Counted from the first letter of the stretch, positions 18,619 through 26,783 are shown. The stretch: DNA of 64,000 nucleotides from Pedobacter chitinilyticus (GCF_003313385.1 NZ_QMHN01000008.1:142881-206880); one strand, 5' to 3'. A program made the numbers and translations. Notes: generated by a model from the letters alone, not told the origin.

Positions 18619-19080
18619 TTAAGAAAGGATTACAGATTTTGGCGGTTGCCAAATTTTTCCAGCATAGGCCGAATTTGGAACATGATCATTGTTGATCAAG
18701 ATTTTTTGTTTGGGCAGTATTTGATAGACCTTTTTAAGGCTCAGGCCAAAAGAAGGTGGCAACGCAGGACTTAAGGCATTAGTCGCCGAAAGACCATGTG
18801 TTTTAAAAGGAAGCTGGTTGTCTCTTGCTTCGTCGTTGTCCGTATGGGGAATATCGTTATAGTGATGTTCCAGGTATGCGAAGAAAGTAATGTTACTATC
18901 TAGGTTTTTATGCTCGAAATAATGCTGAAAGAGCACAGGCAGCTTGGCCAACTCCTGTAATTCAGTAGAGGAAAGCAGATATAAGCTAAGCAGCAGTATG
19001 TGAAGGGCTCTTTTCAACGCCCCAAAATTAGCCAAATGAGGCAAAAATGCAATGGTTGGTAGCCAATTGTTACATAACAC
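18619..19080 (-). CDS. Small His/Asp-rich protein of the metal-efflux operon
   Basis: The reading frame has 153 codons from a GTG at 19080; there is no ATG in frame, and a TTG at 19017 (132 residues) places the hydrophobic stretch ALHILLLSLYLLSS at the N-terminus and may be the true start. The remainder has ELAKLPVLFQHYFEHK, a HHYNDIPHTDNDEARDNQLP segment rich in His and Asp, and a C-terminal IWQPPK motif. Proteins of this type sit next to CzcA-TolC fusions in many Bacteroidota but have no assigned function. Metal binding or sensing in the periplasm is an inference from composition. It begins 2 bases after the upstream methyltransferase stop. Confidence 0.75.
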   Translation of the reverse strand: MLCNNWLPTIAFLPHLANFGALKRALHILLLSLYLLSSTELQELAKLPVLFQHYFEHKNLDSNITFFAYLEHHYNDIPHTDNDEARDNQLPFKTHGLSATNALSPALPPSFGLSLKKVYQILPKQKILINNDHVPNSAYAGKIWQPPKSVILS

Positions 19081-19082
19081 TG

Positions 19083-20066
19083 TTAGTTTTGAACGTCGAT
19101 ATTTTTACTTTCCACCACAAACCCGGGATTGTTGCTCACTTGATATTGGAGACTCAACTGGTACCTTCCTGCTTGCATATTTGGCTTTACAGATTTTAAC
19201 AAGGTTAAGGAGCTATCATTAAGCCCAAGCTTAAAGCCTTTGTAAATAGTGATTTCTGTATGATAGCATAACCTTTCACCTTGTGCCAATTCAACTTCTA
19301 ACGCTATTTTTTCAAAAAGCTCTTGATTAGCATTAGTTCTTTTATTGAGTTCAGCCATACCTAATTGATCAAACTTGATCAACGTTTTTAGCTCTTCCAA
19401 ATCCTTACGCCCTTGTTTACATAAAGCAACCTTAATTTGGTTGGGCAGGTATAATGCCTTATTGCCTAGTTGGCGCTCAAAATTCATCATGACACTTACT
19501 TGAGGTTCTTTAAAAAGTGCCAGATTCATGGTTTCGCTCAATACAATATCAACATCGTAATTCTTTAACACATAACTTGTAGCATCTACTAACTTTGATT
19601 CTTTCACATAAGGTAACAGATCCAATCTTTTCATGAGATCTTGTAGTTTCGCATAACTATTCTGATTGATTTCTAATAAAGTAAACTGCACTTCAGTAGG
19701 TTGAAATGTGAGCATGATGGGTAAGGCAAGTGCTGCAAACGGCCCCGTTCCTGCATACAATACGTGTACTGTTCTTTTTTCATTGCACTGTATATCTCTA
19801 ATAGCCTGCGCCAAAGCCTTTGCAAAACGTTGCGTTCTAAAAACTTCCTTCACACAAGTAGCTGCCCACCATGTACCTATGGCATTTCCTTTTTCGGTTT
19901 CTATGTGCTCCTTTTCTTTTTCATCGTCTGGATCAATCTCCAACATTTCAAATAATAATTGGTGGTACTTTGAAATTGCTGGCGCAAGTGATTCATGAAA
20001 ATCTCCCTCCTTTAAAATATCTTGAGCAACCGAGCGTAGCTGTTCCTTAAATTCGAATTCGAGCAT
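19083..20066 (-). CDS. PRMT-like SAM-dependent methyltransferase
   Basis: The 327-residue protein has a class I methyltransferase core: motif I HVLYAGTGPF at 101-110, an acidic motif II residue in LLEIN (Glu132), a DAT segment (161-163) and DVDIVLSETM at 171-180. The last resembles the post-motif of protein arginine methyltransferases, and a C-terminal beta-rich half (about 210-327) also fits the PRMT plan. The substrate is unknown. It is the first gene of the minus-strand run leading into the metal-efflux genes (2-base gap to the next), though functional linkage is uncertain. It is divergent from the SIR2 gene with a 106-base shared promoter region. Confidence 0.8.
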   Translation of the reverse strand: MLEFEFKEQLRSVAQDILKEGDFHESLAPAISKYHQLLFEMLEIDPDDEKEKEHIETEKGNAIGTWWAATCVKEVFRTQRFAKALAQAIRDIQCNEKRTVHVLYAGTGPFAALALPIMLTFQPTEVQFTLLEINQNSYAKLQDLMKRLDLLPYVKESKLVDATSYVLKNYDVDIVLSETMNLALFKEPQVSVMMNFERQLGNKALYLPNQIKVALCKQGRKDLEELKTLIKFDQLGMAELNKRTNANQELFEKIALEVELAQGERLCYHTEITIYKGFKLGLNDSSLTLLKSVKPNMQAGRYQLSLQYQVSNNPGFVVESKNIDVQN

Positions 20067-20172
20067 TAAAAATTCTTCTATGATTGAGTTTTAAAGCTAC
20101 AAATAAAAAGCGTTTGGCCTACTGTCTTTTTTTAATAGAAATAATATCTTCGCTTTACTCAAATGAGCCAAG

Positions 20173-21054
20173 ATGAAAGATATTGCACTGCTGATTGGAA
20201 ACGACATCAATAATATTTCTCCAGGAATTAGCTGGGCAGATTTACTTCAAAAGATTACCGATTTTTGCAAGGTATCAGACAAGGTGACCATCCATAAGGA
20301 AAAACCTTTCCCCATGCTTTATGAAGAGATTTTTTTAGCCGCCATCAAAAACAAGCTGATTGAGGAGAAAGATTTAAAAACTTTCATTGCCACAAACGTT
20401 GCAAAGATTGATCAAAACGACATTCATCATCAAATTAGCGCATTGTCTGCGGCCAATGTAATGACCACCAATTACGATTATACGCTTCAGGGCACCAACT
20501 TGCTTAAAAATACAGGTGTAGTGGCTGAGCGTCTGTACAGTGTTTTCAGAAGAAATGAATTAAACGGTACTAACTACTGGCATTTACATGGTGAAGCTAA
20601 TCACCCCATGTCCATTAACTTAGGTTTTGAGCATTACTGTGGACAGTTGCAAAACATGCGCAACTATGTGGTAACGGGTACTGACTATGTGAGCTCGACC
20701 GTCACCAAAGCACCCTTATTGAAAAGATTGCAATCTAAAAAGCCTTTGGTCAATCAGTCATGGATTGACTTATTCTTTACCAAAGACATCTTCATTTTTG
20801 GCTTGGCACTTGATTTTATCGAAACTGATCTTTGGTGGTTACTGACTTTTAGGGCCCGCAGCAAGTTCTATAAAAACAAAATTTCCATCACCAATAAAAT
20901 CTACTATTACATCCCCGTAGAATATATTGTGCTATCGCAATACAAGCTCGATTTGCTAAAAGTGAATGATGTAGAGGTGATAGTGATTAAAGGTAATAGC
21001 AAATTGAACTATTACGAAAGGGTACTTGAAAGCATCGATGAGCTATCCGATTAA
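20173..21054 (+). CDS. SIR2-family protein (possible NADase)
   Basis: This 293-residue protein has the SIR2_2-type pattern. An N-terminal LLIGNDINN (6-14) with a following SWADLL stands in for the usual GAG..S loop. TTNYD (98-102) is the NAD-binding Asn-x-Asp box. HLHG (137-140) contains the expected catalytic His139. IFIFGLALDFIETDLWWLL (206-224) is the conserved Gly-Asp strand. There is no zinc ribbon, so it is not a classical sirtuin deacetylase. Relatives in this group are often NAD-depleting anti-phage effectors; that role is an inference here because no partner gene (TIR, Argonaute, HerA) is adjacent. It is divergent from a methyltransferase. Confidence 0.78.
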   Translation: MKDIALLIGNDINNISPGISWADLLQKITDFCKVSDKVTIHKEKPFPMLYEEIFLAAIKNKLIEEKDLKTFIATNVAKIDQNDIHHQISALSAANVMTTNYDYTLQGTNLLKNTGVVAERLYSVFRRNELNGTNYWHLHGEANHPMSINLGFEHYCGQLQNMRNYVVTGTDYVSSTVTKAPLLKRLQSKKPLVNQSWIDLFFTKDIFIFGLALDFIETDLWWLLTFRARSKFYKNKISITNKIYYYIPVEYIVLSQYKLDLLKVNDVEVIVIKGNSKLNYYERVLESIDELSD

Positions 21055-21072
21055 TTACCACGACACATCATC

Positions 21073-21270
21073 TTACCTTCGGTTCATCGCCCTAATCAAC
21101 CTTTCATTCCGTCTGTCTGCCCTTGAGTTTTGCAAAGAGATGACCGCCCAAACTGCCGCAGGAATCCAACCAATTAAAGTAATTTGTAAGATCAAACAAA
21201 TGATCCCTGTAATGATTCTACCTCTAAGGATGAATGAAATAAATGGGAAAAAGATGGCTATTAACGTCAT
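21073..21270 (-). CDS. YqaE/Pmp3-like small membrane protein
   Basis: A 65-residue protein with two hydrophobic segments (about 3-18 and 20-45) and a basic tail (RADRRNERLIRAMNRR). The second helix ILQITLIGWIPAAVWAV matches the Pmp3/YqaE (UPF0057) signature in which a GWIP turn is conserved. The family is linked to membrane potential and salt or cold stress. It is convergent with the SIR2 gene, 18 bases apart. The opposite strand is also open here but has no recognisable features. Confidence 0.7.
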   Translation of the reverse strand: MTLIAIFFPFISFILRGRIITGIICLILQITLIGWIPAAVWAVISLQNSRADRRNERLIRAMNRR

Positions 21271-21587
21271 TGTTGTTTCTATATCTTTTTAGATGATCTT
21301 AACTATTGCCGTTATTAGAGCAAATAAAGCGCATTATGTTTCACCAAAATCACATTAAACTTTTTAAAGTTACAAATTACTGTTGCTTCATTAACACCTC
21401 TTTTGTTGAGAAATTATTCAATTAATTTAGAGAGGCTTTTGTTCTTAAAACTTGTAGCTGTAGATAACCTAAACACCTCCGTTTTTAAAAAATTAGGATT
21501 TTAAGACTTACGAAGTCTAACATAAAGTTAACCTGACGCATGCACCAAGTTAATCTACACTTAATATGTGTCTGCTAATTTTGCGCT
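21271..21587. other. Intergenic region with short palindrome and -7 box
   Basis: This 317-base AT-rich gap has no coding potential. It contains the short palindromic element AGACTTACGAAGTCT (21504-21518), related to the longer hairpins at 22990, 24094 and 24390. It also has a TAATTTTG -7-like box at 21576-21583, exactly 4 bases before the ATG of the alkaline phosphatase. A promoter for the Pmp3-like gene should also lie here but is not evident. Confidence 0.5.
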
Positions 21588-22991
21588 ATGATTAGAAGAG
21601 ACTTTCTTAAAACTGGCACGCTATCCGCTTTGGGTATTTCTTTACTAAGTGCTACCGAAACATTTGGGCAATTATTCGCACCAGATGAAAGGGCAGTTGG
21701 CAGCGCTAAAAACATTATCTTTTTGGTAAGTGATGGCATGAGCAATGGCACCCTAACGATGGCGAATTTATTGTCTCAACGCATGTATGGACGAGAAAGC
21801 AAATGGATTTCACTCTACCGTGAAAATAAAGTGGTAAGGGCTTTCATGGATACTGCTTCTGCCGATTCTATGGTGACGGATTCCGCAGCCTCTAGCTCAG
21901 CTTGGGGAGGTGGTGTAAGGGTTAACAATGGCAGCTTAAATGTGAATGCTGATGGCTCATTTAACACGCCAATTTTACAGAAGTTTAAATCCGCAGGTAA
22001 AAAGGTAGGCTGTGTCACTACGGTTCCCATTACCCATGCTACACCAGCAGGCTTCTGCATTTGTAATAAATCTAGAAGTGACCAAAATGGCATTGCTTTA
22101 CAATATTTGCCACTTAGGTTCGATGTAATGATGGGTGGAGGCGACAAATACTTTAACCCATCTAAAAGGAAAGATAAAGTAGACGTGTATAGTCAATTTG
22201 AGAAAGCAGATTATCAATTGGCTAAAACAAAACAACAAATGCAGGCCCTAGATCATCAAAAACCAGTACTTGCGGTATTTGACAATGATGCTTTACCTTT
22301 TAGTGTAGATTATGCTCACGATCAAAAACTCCAGAATACCATTCCTACCTTGTCGGAAATGACCGTAAAGGCTATTGACTTGATGAAAGACCACGCGGAA
22401 GGTTTTGTGCTACAGGTAGAAGGCGGAAAAGTAGATTGGGCAGCCCATTCTAACGATACCCCAGGTTTGTTATTTGATCAACTAGAATTTGATTTGGCAG
22501 TGGAAAAAGCCATTGAGTTTGCAGAAAAGGACAGAAATACCTTGGTAATTATCACTACTGACCATGGAAATGGCAATCCAGGACTTTTTGGCGAGGAAAA
22601 CGCTGATCAGAAGTTTGACTTGTTCCAAAAGTTTAAGCATAGTAATGATTGGGTGTTGAATAGCATCAAGCCTAATGATACCGCAGCAAACCTCATTGCC
22701 ATGATTAATGATGCGCAGGGTTATACCATTACCAATGAGCAGGCAAAAGACATTTTAACACATTATCAAAAACTAGACGGTGGCGGATTGTACAACGTCC
22801 GTAAGCTACCTTTCGAACGATTTGGAAAAATCCAAAGCGAATATACTTCGGTCAACTGGGGTTCGATGGAACACTCTGCGGACTATGTGGAATTGGCTGC
22901 TTTTGGTCCTGGTAGTACTTTAATGAATCCATTTGTACGCAATACAGAGCTGCATAACCTAATGCTAAATGCAGCGGGTGTAAAGGTTTAA
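21588..22991 (+). CDS. Alkaline phosphatase (PhoA superfamily), Tat-exported
   Basis: A 467-residue phosphomonoesterase with a twin-arginine signal (MIRRDFLKTGTLSALGISLL), so it is probably folded with metals before export to the periplasm. The metal and nucleophile motifs are visible: FLVSDGMSNGT near residue 47, the catalytic-serine loop VTDSAASSSAWGGG near residue 103, TTDHGNGNP for zinc binding, and the late EHSADYVELAAFGPG with a metal-ligand His. Length is normal for the family. It ends just before a 41-base hairpin repeat. It should release phosphate from organic esters. No Pho-box-like site was recognised. Confidence 0.93.
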   Translation: MIRRDFLKTGTLSALGISLLSATETFGQLFAPDERAVGSAKNIIFLVSDGMSNGTLTMANLLSQRMYGRESKWISLYRENKVVRAFMDTASADSMVTDSAASSSAWGGGVRVNNGSLNVNADGSFNTPILQKFKSAGKKVGCVTTVPITHATPAGFCICNKSRSDQNGIALQYLPLRFDVMMGGGDKYFNPSKRKDKVDVYSQFEKADYQLAKTKQQMQALDHQKPVLAVFDNDALPFSVDYAHDQKLQNTIPTLSEMTVKAIDLMKDHAEGFVLQVEGGKVDWAAHSNDTPGLLFDQLEFDLAVEKAIEFAEKDRNTLVIITTDHGNGNPGLFGEENADQKFDLFQKFKHSNDWVLNSIKPNDTAANLIAMINDAQGYTITNEQAKDILTHYQKLDGGGLYNVRKLPFERFGKIQSEYTSVNWGSMEHSADYVELAAFGPGSTLMNPFVRNTELHNLMLNAAGVKV

Positions 22992-23030
22992 ATAGACTTA
23001 CGAAGTTTAGAAAACTTCATAAGTCTATTT
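22990..23030. repeat. Palindromic repeat AGACTTACGAAGTTT, copy 1
   Basis: The 19-base arms (22990-23008 and 23012-23030; AAATAGACTTACGAAGTTT against AAACTTCATAAGTCTATTT) differ at one position, with a 3-base loop. It overlaps the last base of the alkaline phosphatase stop codon and may serve as its terminator. It belongs to the same family as 24094-24130 and 24390-24422. Confidence 0.85.
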
Positions 23031-23043
23031 AGCCAGCAACAAA

Positions 23044-23075
23044 AAACCTCGTAGGTTTTAAAACCTACGAGGTTT
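23044..23075. terminator. Perfect 32-base palindrome CCTCGTAGG, probable bidirectional terminator
   Basis: The arms AAACCTCGTAGGTTTT (23044-23059) and their exact complement (23060-23075) form a 16-base-pair hairpin with A and T runs at both ends. It lies between the convergent alkaline phosphatase and 243-residue genes, so it may terminate both. The sequence also has the look of a dispersed palindromic repeat. Confidence 0.7.
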
Positions 23076-23085
23076 GAAATATCCA

Positions 23086-23817
23086 CTATCCTTCTGACGC
23101 TAGATATGCTTCTTTACCTGCATATTTGGATAGCTTTTTGAACCTATTATGATATTTTGTACGTTCGACAAAACGATTTTTCCAACGGTAGCTTCGCCCA
23201 TAGCTAAGCAAATTGATCCGTGGTCCGAGATGGTTTACGTCAATATGAGTTTCTATGTAACCTAACTCTCTTTCTAAATCAAGATCCTTCATTTTCACAT
23301 GGGTAACCATATGAGGAGCTATTTTTAGTACATAGCGCCAAGGTTCCGTGAGCACGTATCTAATTTCATTACACTTTGTTTTTATATCGAAAATTTCTAC
23401 TTGGGTAAAGCAGGTTTTTTCTTCATCGGTTAAGGCCACCCTATTTACTTTCCAGCTGTGAGTAGAAAAATCTCGCAACAATTGCTGTTTTATTTCGTAT
23501 CCATAACGTTTTTTTCTCCGTTTCTTCTTTTTAAATGTTTTGTCATAATGAAATTGTATTGTATTTATTTTAGGCAATAACGCTTCATAAAACTGAGCGC
23601 TAGCACTACGTTTAACATCATCTCTCAACACAAAAAGTCGCTTCCAACCTCTCTGATAAGGTTGTTGTAATGGAACCATTGGCAAACTCATTTGTTGCTG
23701 ATAAAGTTCTTCACGTCTTTTTTGTAACTTTATTAATTGTTTATCTCGATCTGTTTTAACGATTCGTTTTTTCTGTCTTGCCGATCTAATACGGCAGTTC
23801 CATTGATGGGTGTCCAT
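23086..23817 (-). CDS. Very basic hypothetical protein
   Basis: The 243 residues run from the ATG at 23817 (a GTG one codon upstream is also possible). I do not recognise a family. The protein is strongly basic throughout, with a KKKKRRKKRYGYEIK patch near residue 100 and RWKNRFVERTKYHNRFKK near the C-terminus. It has no signal peptide, membrane helix or cysteine cluster; a region around 120-200 looks like a mixed alpha/beta fold. The charge suggests nucleic-acid binding. It is isolated, flanked on both sides by palindromic repeats and an intergenic region with a decayed gene, which hints at a variable genomic position. Confidence 0.65.
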   Translation of the reverse strand: MDTHQWNCRIRSARQKKRIVKTDRDKQLIKLQKRREELYQQQMSLPMVPLQQPYQRGWKRLFVLRDDVKRSASAQFYEALLPKINTIQFHYDKTFKKKKRRKKRYGYEIKQQLLRDFSTHSWKVNRVALTDEEKTCFTQVEIFDIKTKCNEIRYVLTEPWRYVLKIAPHMVTHVKMKDLDLERELGYIETHIDVNHLGPRINLLSYGRSYRWKNRFVERTKYHNRFKKLSKYAGKEAYLASEG

Positions 23818-24093
23818 CACTTTTCATTTTAATTTTCTTAGCTTGATTTCGGATCACAATTCGTCCTTAATGAGGATATACCCTTTTTCAATGCTCACAA
23901 AATTCCTATGAAGTGGAACAGATAAACCAACAGTTGATTTATACCGTCACTTAATTTTAAAAACAAAAAGGAATTACTGCCTACTAGGCAATGAACAAAG
24001 GGGTTATATGTAGCGGTATGCTGTCATGATATCTTGATATTAAAAAGATGAATAAATCAAGAACTGATGCAAAGGTAATAAATATGGGAATAT

Positions 24094-24130
24094 ATAGACT
24101 TACGAAGTTTAGAAAACTTCATAAGTCTTA
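24094..24130. repeat. Palindromic repeat AGACTTACGAAGTTT, copy 2
   Basis: Almost the same sequence as copy 1: ATAGACTTACGAAGTTT, loop, AAACTTCATAAGTCT. It lies in a gene-free stretch. Confidence 0.85.
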
Positions 24131-24325
24131 TTTTGGCCATTAACGAACAAGCACTTCCAGCTTAAAGGTTAACTAGGCAAAAAGCAAAACTGGAAATTTG
24201 GAATAAGTATTCGAAATCTTAAAGCATCTAAAATTAGCGAAGAATTCATGCCATGATGTATTGCAGCATAGCCTATTTATCAAGGCGCCAATTACAGAAA
24301 TAGTACCGACGATGGATGGACGGAG

Positions 24326-24350
24326 GACCGACGGTAGACCGACGGTGGAC
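24326..24350. repeat. Short GACCGACGGT minisatellite
   Basis: GACCGACGGTA is followed directly by GACCGACGGTG, preceded at 24310-24325 by degenerate units (GATGGATGGACGGAG). Its G+C-rich composition contrasts with the AT-rich surroundings. Confidence 0.7.
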
Positions 24351-24376
24351 GAGTACACCCAAAACACTCAGATAAT

Positions 24377-24562
24377 CTAGTGTTTAAACAGACTTACGAA
24401 GTTTCGAAAACTTAGTAAGTCTACTTGGCTTGCAGTGAATTTGCGCTTCAAAAAATAAACTACCTCATGATACTTATTCTTTTTACCTCGCCAGCGCCAC
24501 ATTAAAAAACCAGTAATAGGAAGCGATGCAGCCACTAATCCTGCTGTACAAAATTGAACCAT
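24377..24562 (-). pseudogene. C-terminal fragment of a PepSY-associated membrane protein
   Basis: The translation contains AGLVAASLPITGFLMWRWRGKK, which matches the last helix and basic tail of PepSY-associated transmembrane proteins (LIAASLPITGF.WWGRRKK pattern). Only about 35 residues of that family remain; nothing upstream continues the similarity. The codons after KKNKYHE run into the hairpin repeat at 24390-24422, which now supplies the C-terminus and stop. I read this as a remnant of a deleted PepSY gene. Confidence 0.6.
24390..24422. repeat. Palindromic repeat AGACTTACGAAGTTT, copy 3
   Basis: AGACTTACGAAGTTT, CG, then AAAACTTAGTAAGTCT. It lies inside the 3' end of the PepSY remnant, so its insertion or retention marks the break point of that gene. 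Confidence 0.8.
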
Positions 24563-24772
24563 TTCCGAACGAAAACGAACCCTCCCACCTATAGTTTGTA
24601 AGTAGCTTTATCAATACCAAAGGAGATACCTCTCTGTAACCAAGTATTAACCAACCATTTCAACTACAGCAAAAGTTAAAATGGTGTAGCTAGCCGCTCC
24701 TTTCCGAACCTCTTTTGGGTACAACAACATTGAATTCATAGAATTGCTAACCAAATATTTAATGTTAAGACC

Positions 24773-26764
24773 ATGAGAAAACTAAACTGTATGAAACTGG
24801 GTAAGGTCGCCCTAACGGCATTCATATGCCTTCACGCCATTTCTTGCTCTAAAAATCCTGAAAAAGAATTGCTAGACTCCGCTAGTATTGACGCCCTCAA
24901 AAGAGCAGACGTTAACATTGCCGCCATTCCTGGCAACGTAGTGATTACTCCTACTTACAACAGCACTACTTTTTTACGCAACCCGTTAAATGGCTGGGTA
25001 ATGTACGGCCGACGAGATGCAACTGATACCTATTGGGACTCTGAATTTTTTGTACCCCAATTGGGCACCAACGTTAAAGCCATTGACTATGCTTCCGCCT
25101 GTTATATCCGAACCAGCTGGAGATCGCTAAATCCAAGTCCTGGGGTTTATACTTGGCGAGACCTCAATTCGCAAATGGGTAAACTGATCAACGGGGTTAA
25201 AACCAGAGGGTTGCCTATCGCCTTCCGTATTGTAGTAGATGGACGGGACCAGGGTGAAAATACCCCTGCTTTTGTGTTCGATGCCGGAGCTGCTTATTGG
25301 CTGTCTAATCCTGCAGTCACTTCACAAAAAACTCCTTTCCCTCAAGATCCAATTTTTAGGCAGCATTATACGACGTTTATTGAAGAACTAGCTAAGGATT
25401 TCAATGATCCAGTCGTGACTTCATTTATGGATGCCTATGGTTTGGGCAAATGGGGAGAAGCACACAATGTAGTTTATGCGGCTCCAGGAACTTTAACCGC
25501 TGCACAAACAGAAACAGCTAAAGAAGAAACTTTAGATTGGTTTATGGCATTATACAACAGAACTTTCACCAAAATACCACTGGTAATGAACTATCACCGG
25601 CTCATTGGACATCCCACCAGTTGGGGTGCGGTAAATGCCAATAGCGATATGTTACTCACCAAAGCCATTAACCAAGGGTATAGCCTCAGACATGATGCTT
25701 TTGCCATGACCGACTATTATCAGACTTGGGAAAGAACATTTGCAGCAACCTGGAAACATAAACGTCCAATTATTATGGAAGGTGGATGGATTACCACAGG
25801 CACACATCGCTACTGGATAGACTCAAGTAACAATTACAGAGAAGGTCATCCTGAAGATGTAAGGCAAGGTGAGTTTGATACATCGGCCGAGGCGGCAGTA
25901 AATATGATGGATTTCCGTGTGGGCGAAGTGGCTTCTTGGTTCCAAAACAGCTTCAATTTGGTACAACGCTTTAATGCCGAAGGCGGTTACCGTTTATATC
26001 CCGATGAGGTTTCTTTACCCAATACCATTACGACAGGAGCCATAGCAAACTTAAGCCATCGCTGGAAAAATATGGGTTGGGGTTATTGTCCTAACAATAT
26101 TCCTCAATGGAATTATAAATACAGAGTTGCCTTTGCTATCCTAGATGCTGCAGGAGCGGTCAAAAAACTATTTATAGATAATGTGAGCGATCCTTCTAAA
26201 TGGATTAAAAACAATCCTGTTGCTTACAACCTCACCACCACAGCCGTAGATTTAACCCCTGCAGCCTATACATGGGCCGTAGCTATTATTGATAAAACCA
26301 ATGCCAACAAACCAGGTATACAGCTAGCCGTTACTGGCAATTTTTCTAACGGATGGTTGAAACTTGGCAATTTACAGGTAACTCCTCCAATTGGACAAAG
26401 CGTTAAATTAAAAGGTCCTAACAACCAATTTGTATCAGGAGAGAACGGCTTAAATCCAATGATGTGTGATCGTCCAACCGCATCAACTTGGGAAACTTTT
26501 ACGATTGTTGATGCCGGAGGCGGAAAAGTGGCACTCAGAAGCATGAACAAATACGTATCTTCTGAAAACGGCGCCACAACAGGCATCACCTGCAATCGAA
26601 CGACCATCAGCGATTGGGAAAAATTCGACTGGATAGTAAACACTAACGGCACCATTTCATTAAGAGGAAATAACGGCAAATACATTTCCTCAGAAAACGG
26701 GCAATCGGTAATGAAATGCAACAGAACTACCATTGCTGGCTGGGAAACTTTTACGCTAAACTAG
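24773..26764 (+). CDS. Glycoside-hydrolase-like lipoprotein with fascin-like beta-trefoil
   Basis: The 663-residue protein has lipobox AISC (Cys25). The catalytic half (about 60-440) fits the DUF4874/DUF4832 TIM-barrel type: YIRTSWRSLNPSPGVYTWRD, then DAYGLGKWGEAHN with Glu229, and PIIMEGGW with Glu336 as candidate catalytic pair. A beta-sandwich region follows (about 440-535). The C-terminus (about 545-663) has three repeats of the type LKGPNNQFVSGENG...CDRPTASTWETF, a fascin/beta-trefoil carbohydrate-binding module. It is probably a surface exo- or endo-glycosidase; the substrate is unknown. It stands alone, with a terminator after it and a 210-base leader region before it. Confidence 0.8.
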   Translation: MRKLNCMKLGKVALTAFICLHAISCSKNPEKELLDSASIDALKRADVNIAAIPGNVVITPTYNSTTFLRNPLNGWVMYGRRDATDTYWDSEFFVPQLGTNVKAIDYASACYIRTSWRSLNPSPGVYTWRDLNSQMGKLINGVKTRGLPIAFRIVVDGRDQGENTPAFVFDAGAAYWLSNPAVTSQKTPFPQDPIFRQHYTTFIEELAKDFNDPVVTSFMDAYGLGKWGEAHNVVYAAPGTLTAAQTETAKEETLDWFMALYNRTFTKIPLVMNYHRLIGHPTSWGAVNANSDMLLTKAINQGYSLRHDAFAMTDYYQTWERTFAATWKHKRPIIMEGGWITTGTHRYWIDSSNNYREGHPEDVRQGEFDTSAEAAVNMMDFRVGEVASWFQNSFNLVQRFNAEGGYRLYPDEVSLPNTITTGAIANLSHRWKNMGWGYCPNNIPQWNYKYRVAFAILDAAGAVKKLFIDNVSDPSKWIKNNPVAYNLTTTAVDLTPAAYTWAVAIIDKTNANKPGIQLAVTGNFSNGWLKLGNLQVTPPIGQSVKLKGPNNQFVSGENGLNPMMCDRPTASTWETFTIVDAGGGKVALRSMNKYVSSENGATTGITCNRTTISDWEKFDWIVNTNGTISLRGNNGKYISSENGQSVMKCNRTTIAGWETFTLN

Positions 26765-26783
26765 CTTTCATCGCTAATAACCA

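Larger units (their letters stand above)
23821..24376. other. Non-coding region with repeats
   Basis: About 555 bases with no convincing gene. It holds a palindrome of the AGACTTACGAAGTTT family (24094-24130) and a GACCGACGGT minisatellite (24326-24350). A short minus-strand frame at 24173-24367 is an artefact of the minisatellite. Confidence 0.6.

Noticed and set aside
21026..21292. 88-codon plus-strand frame overlapping the Pmp3-like gene
   Set aside because: The minus-strand product has the GWIP Pmp3 signature and two helices, whereas this frame has no features and overlaps the SIR2 gene end.
24173..24367. 64-codon minus-strand frame
   Set aside because: The N-terminal half is translated minisatellite and the rest is featureless.
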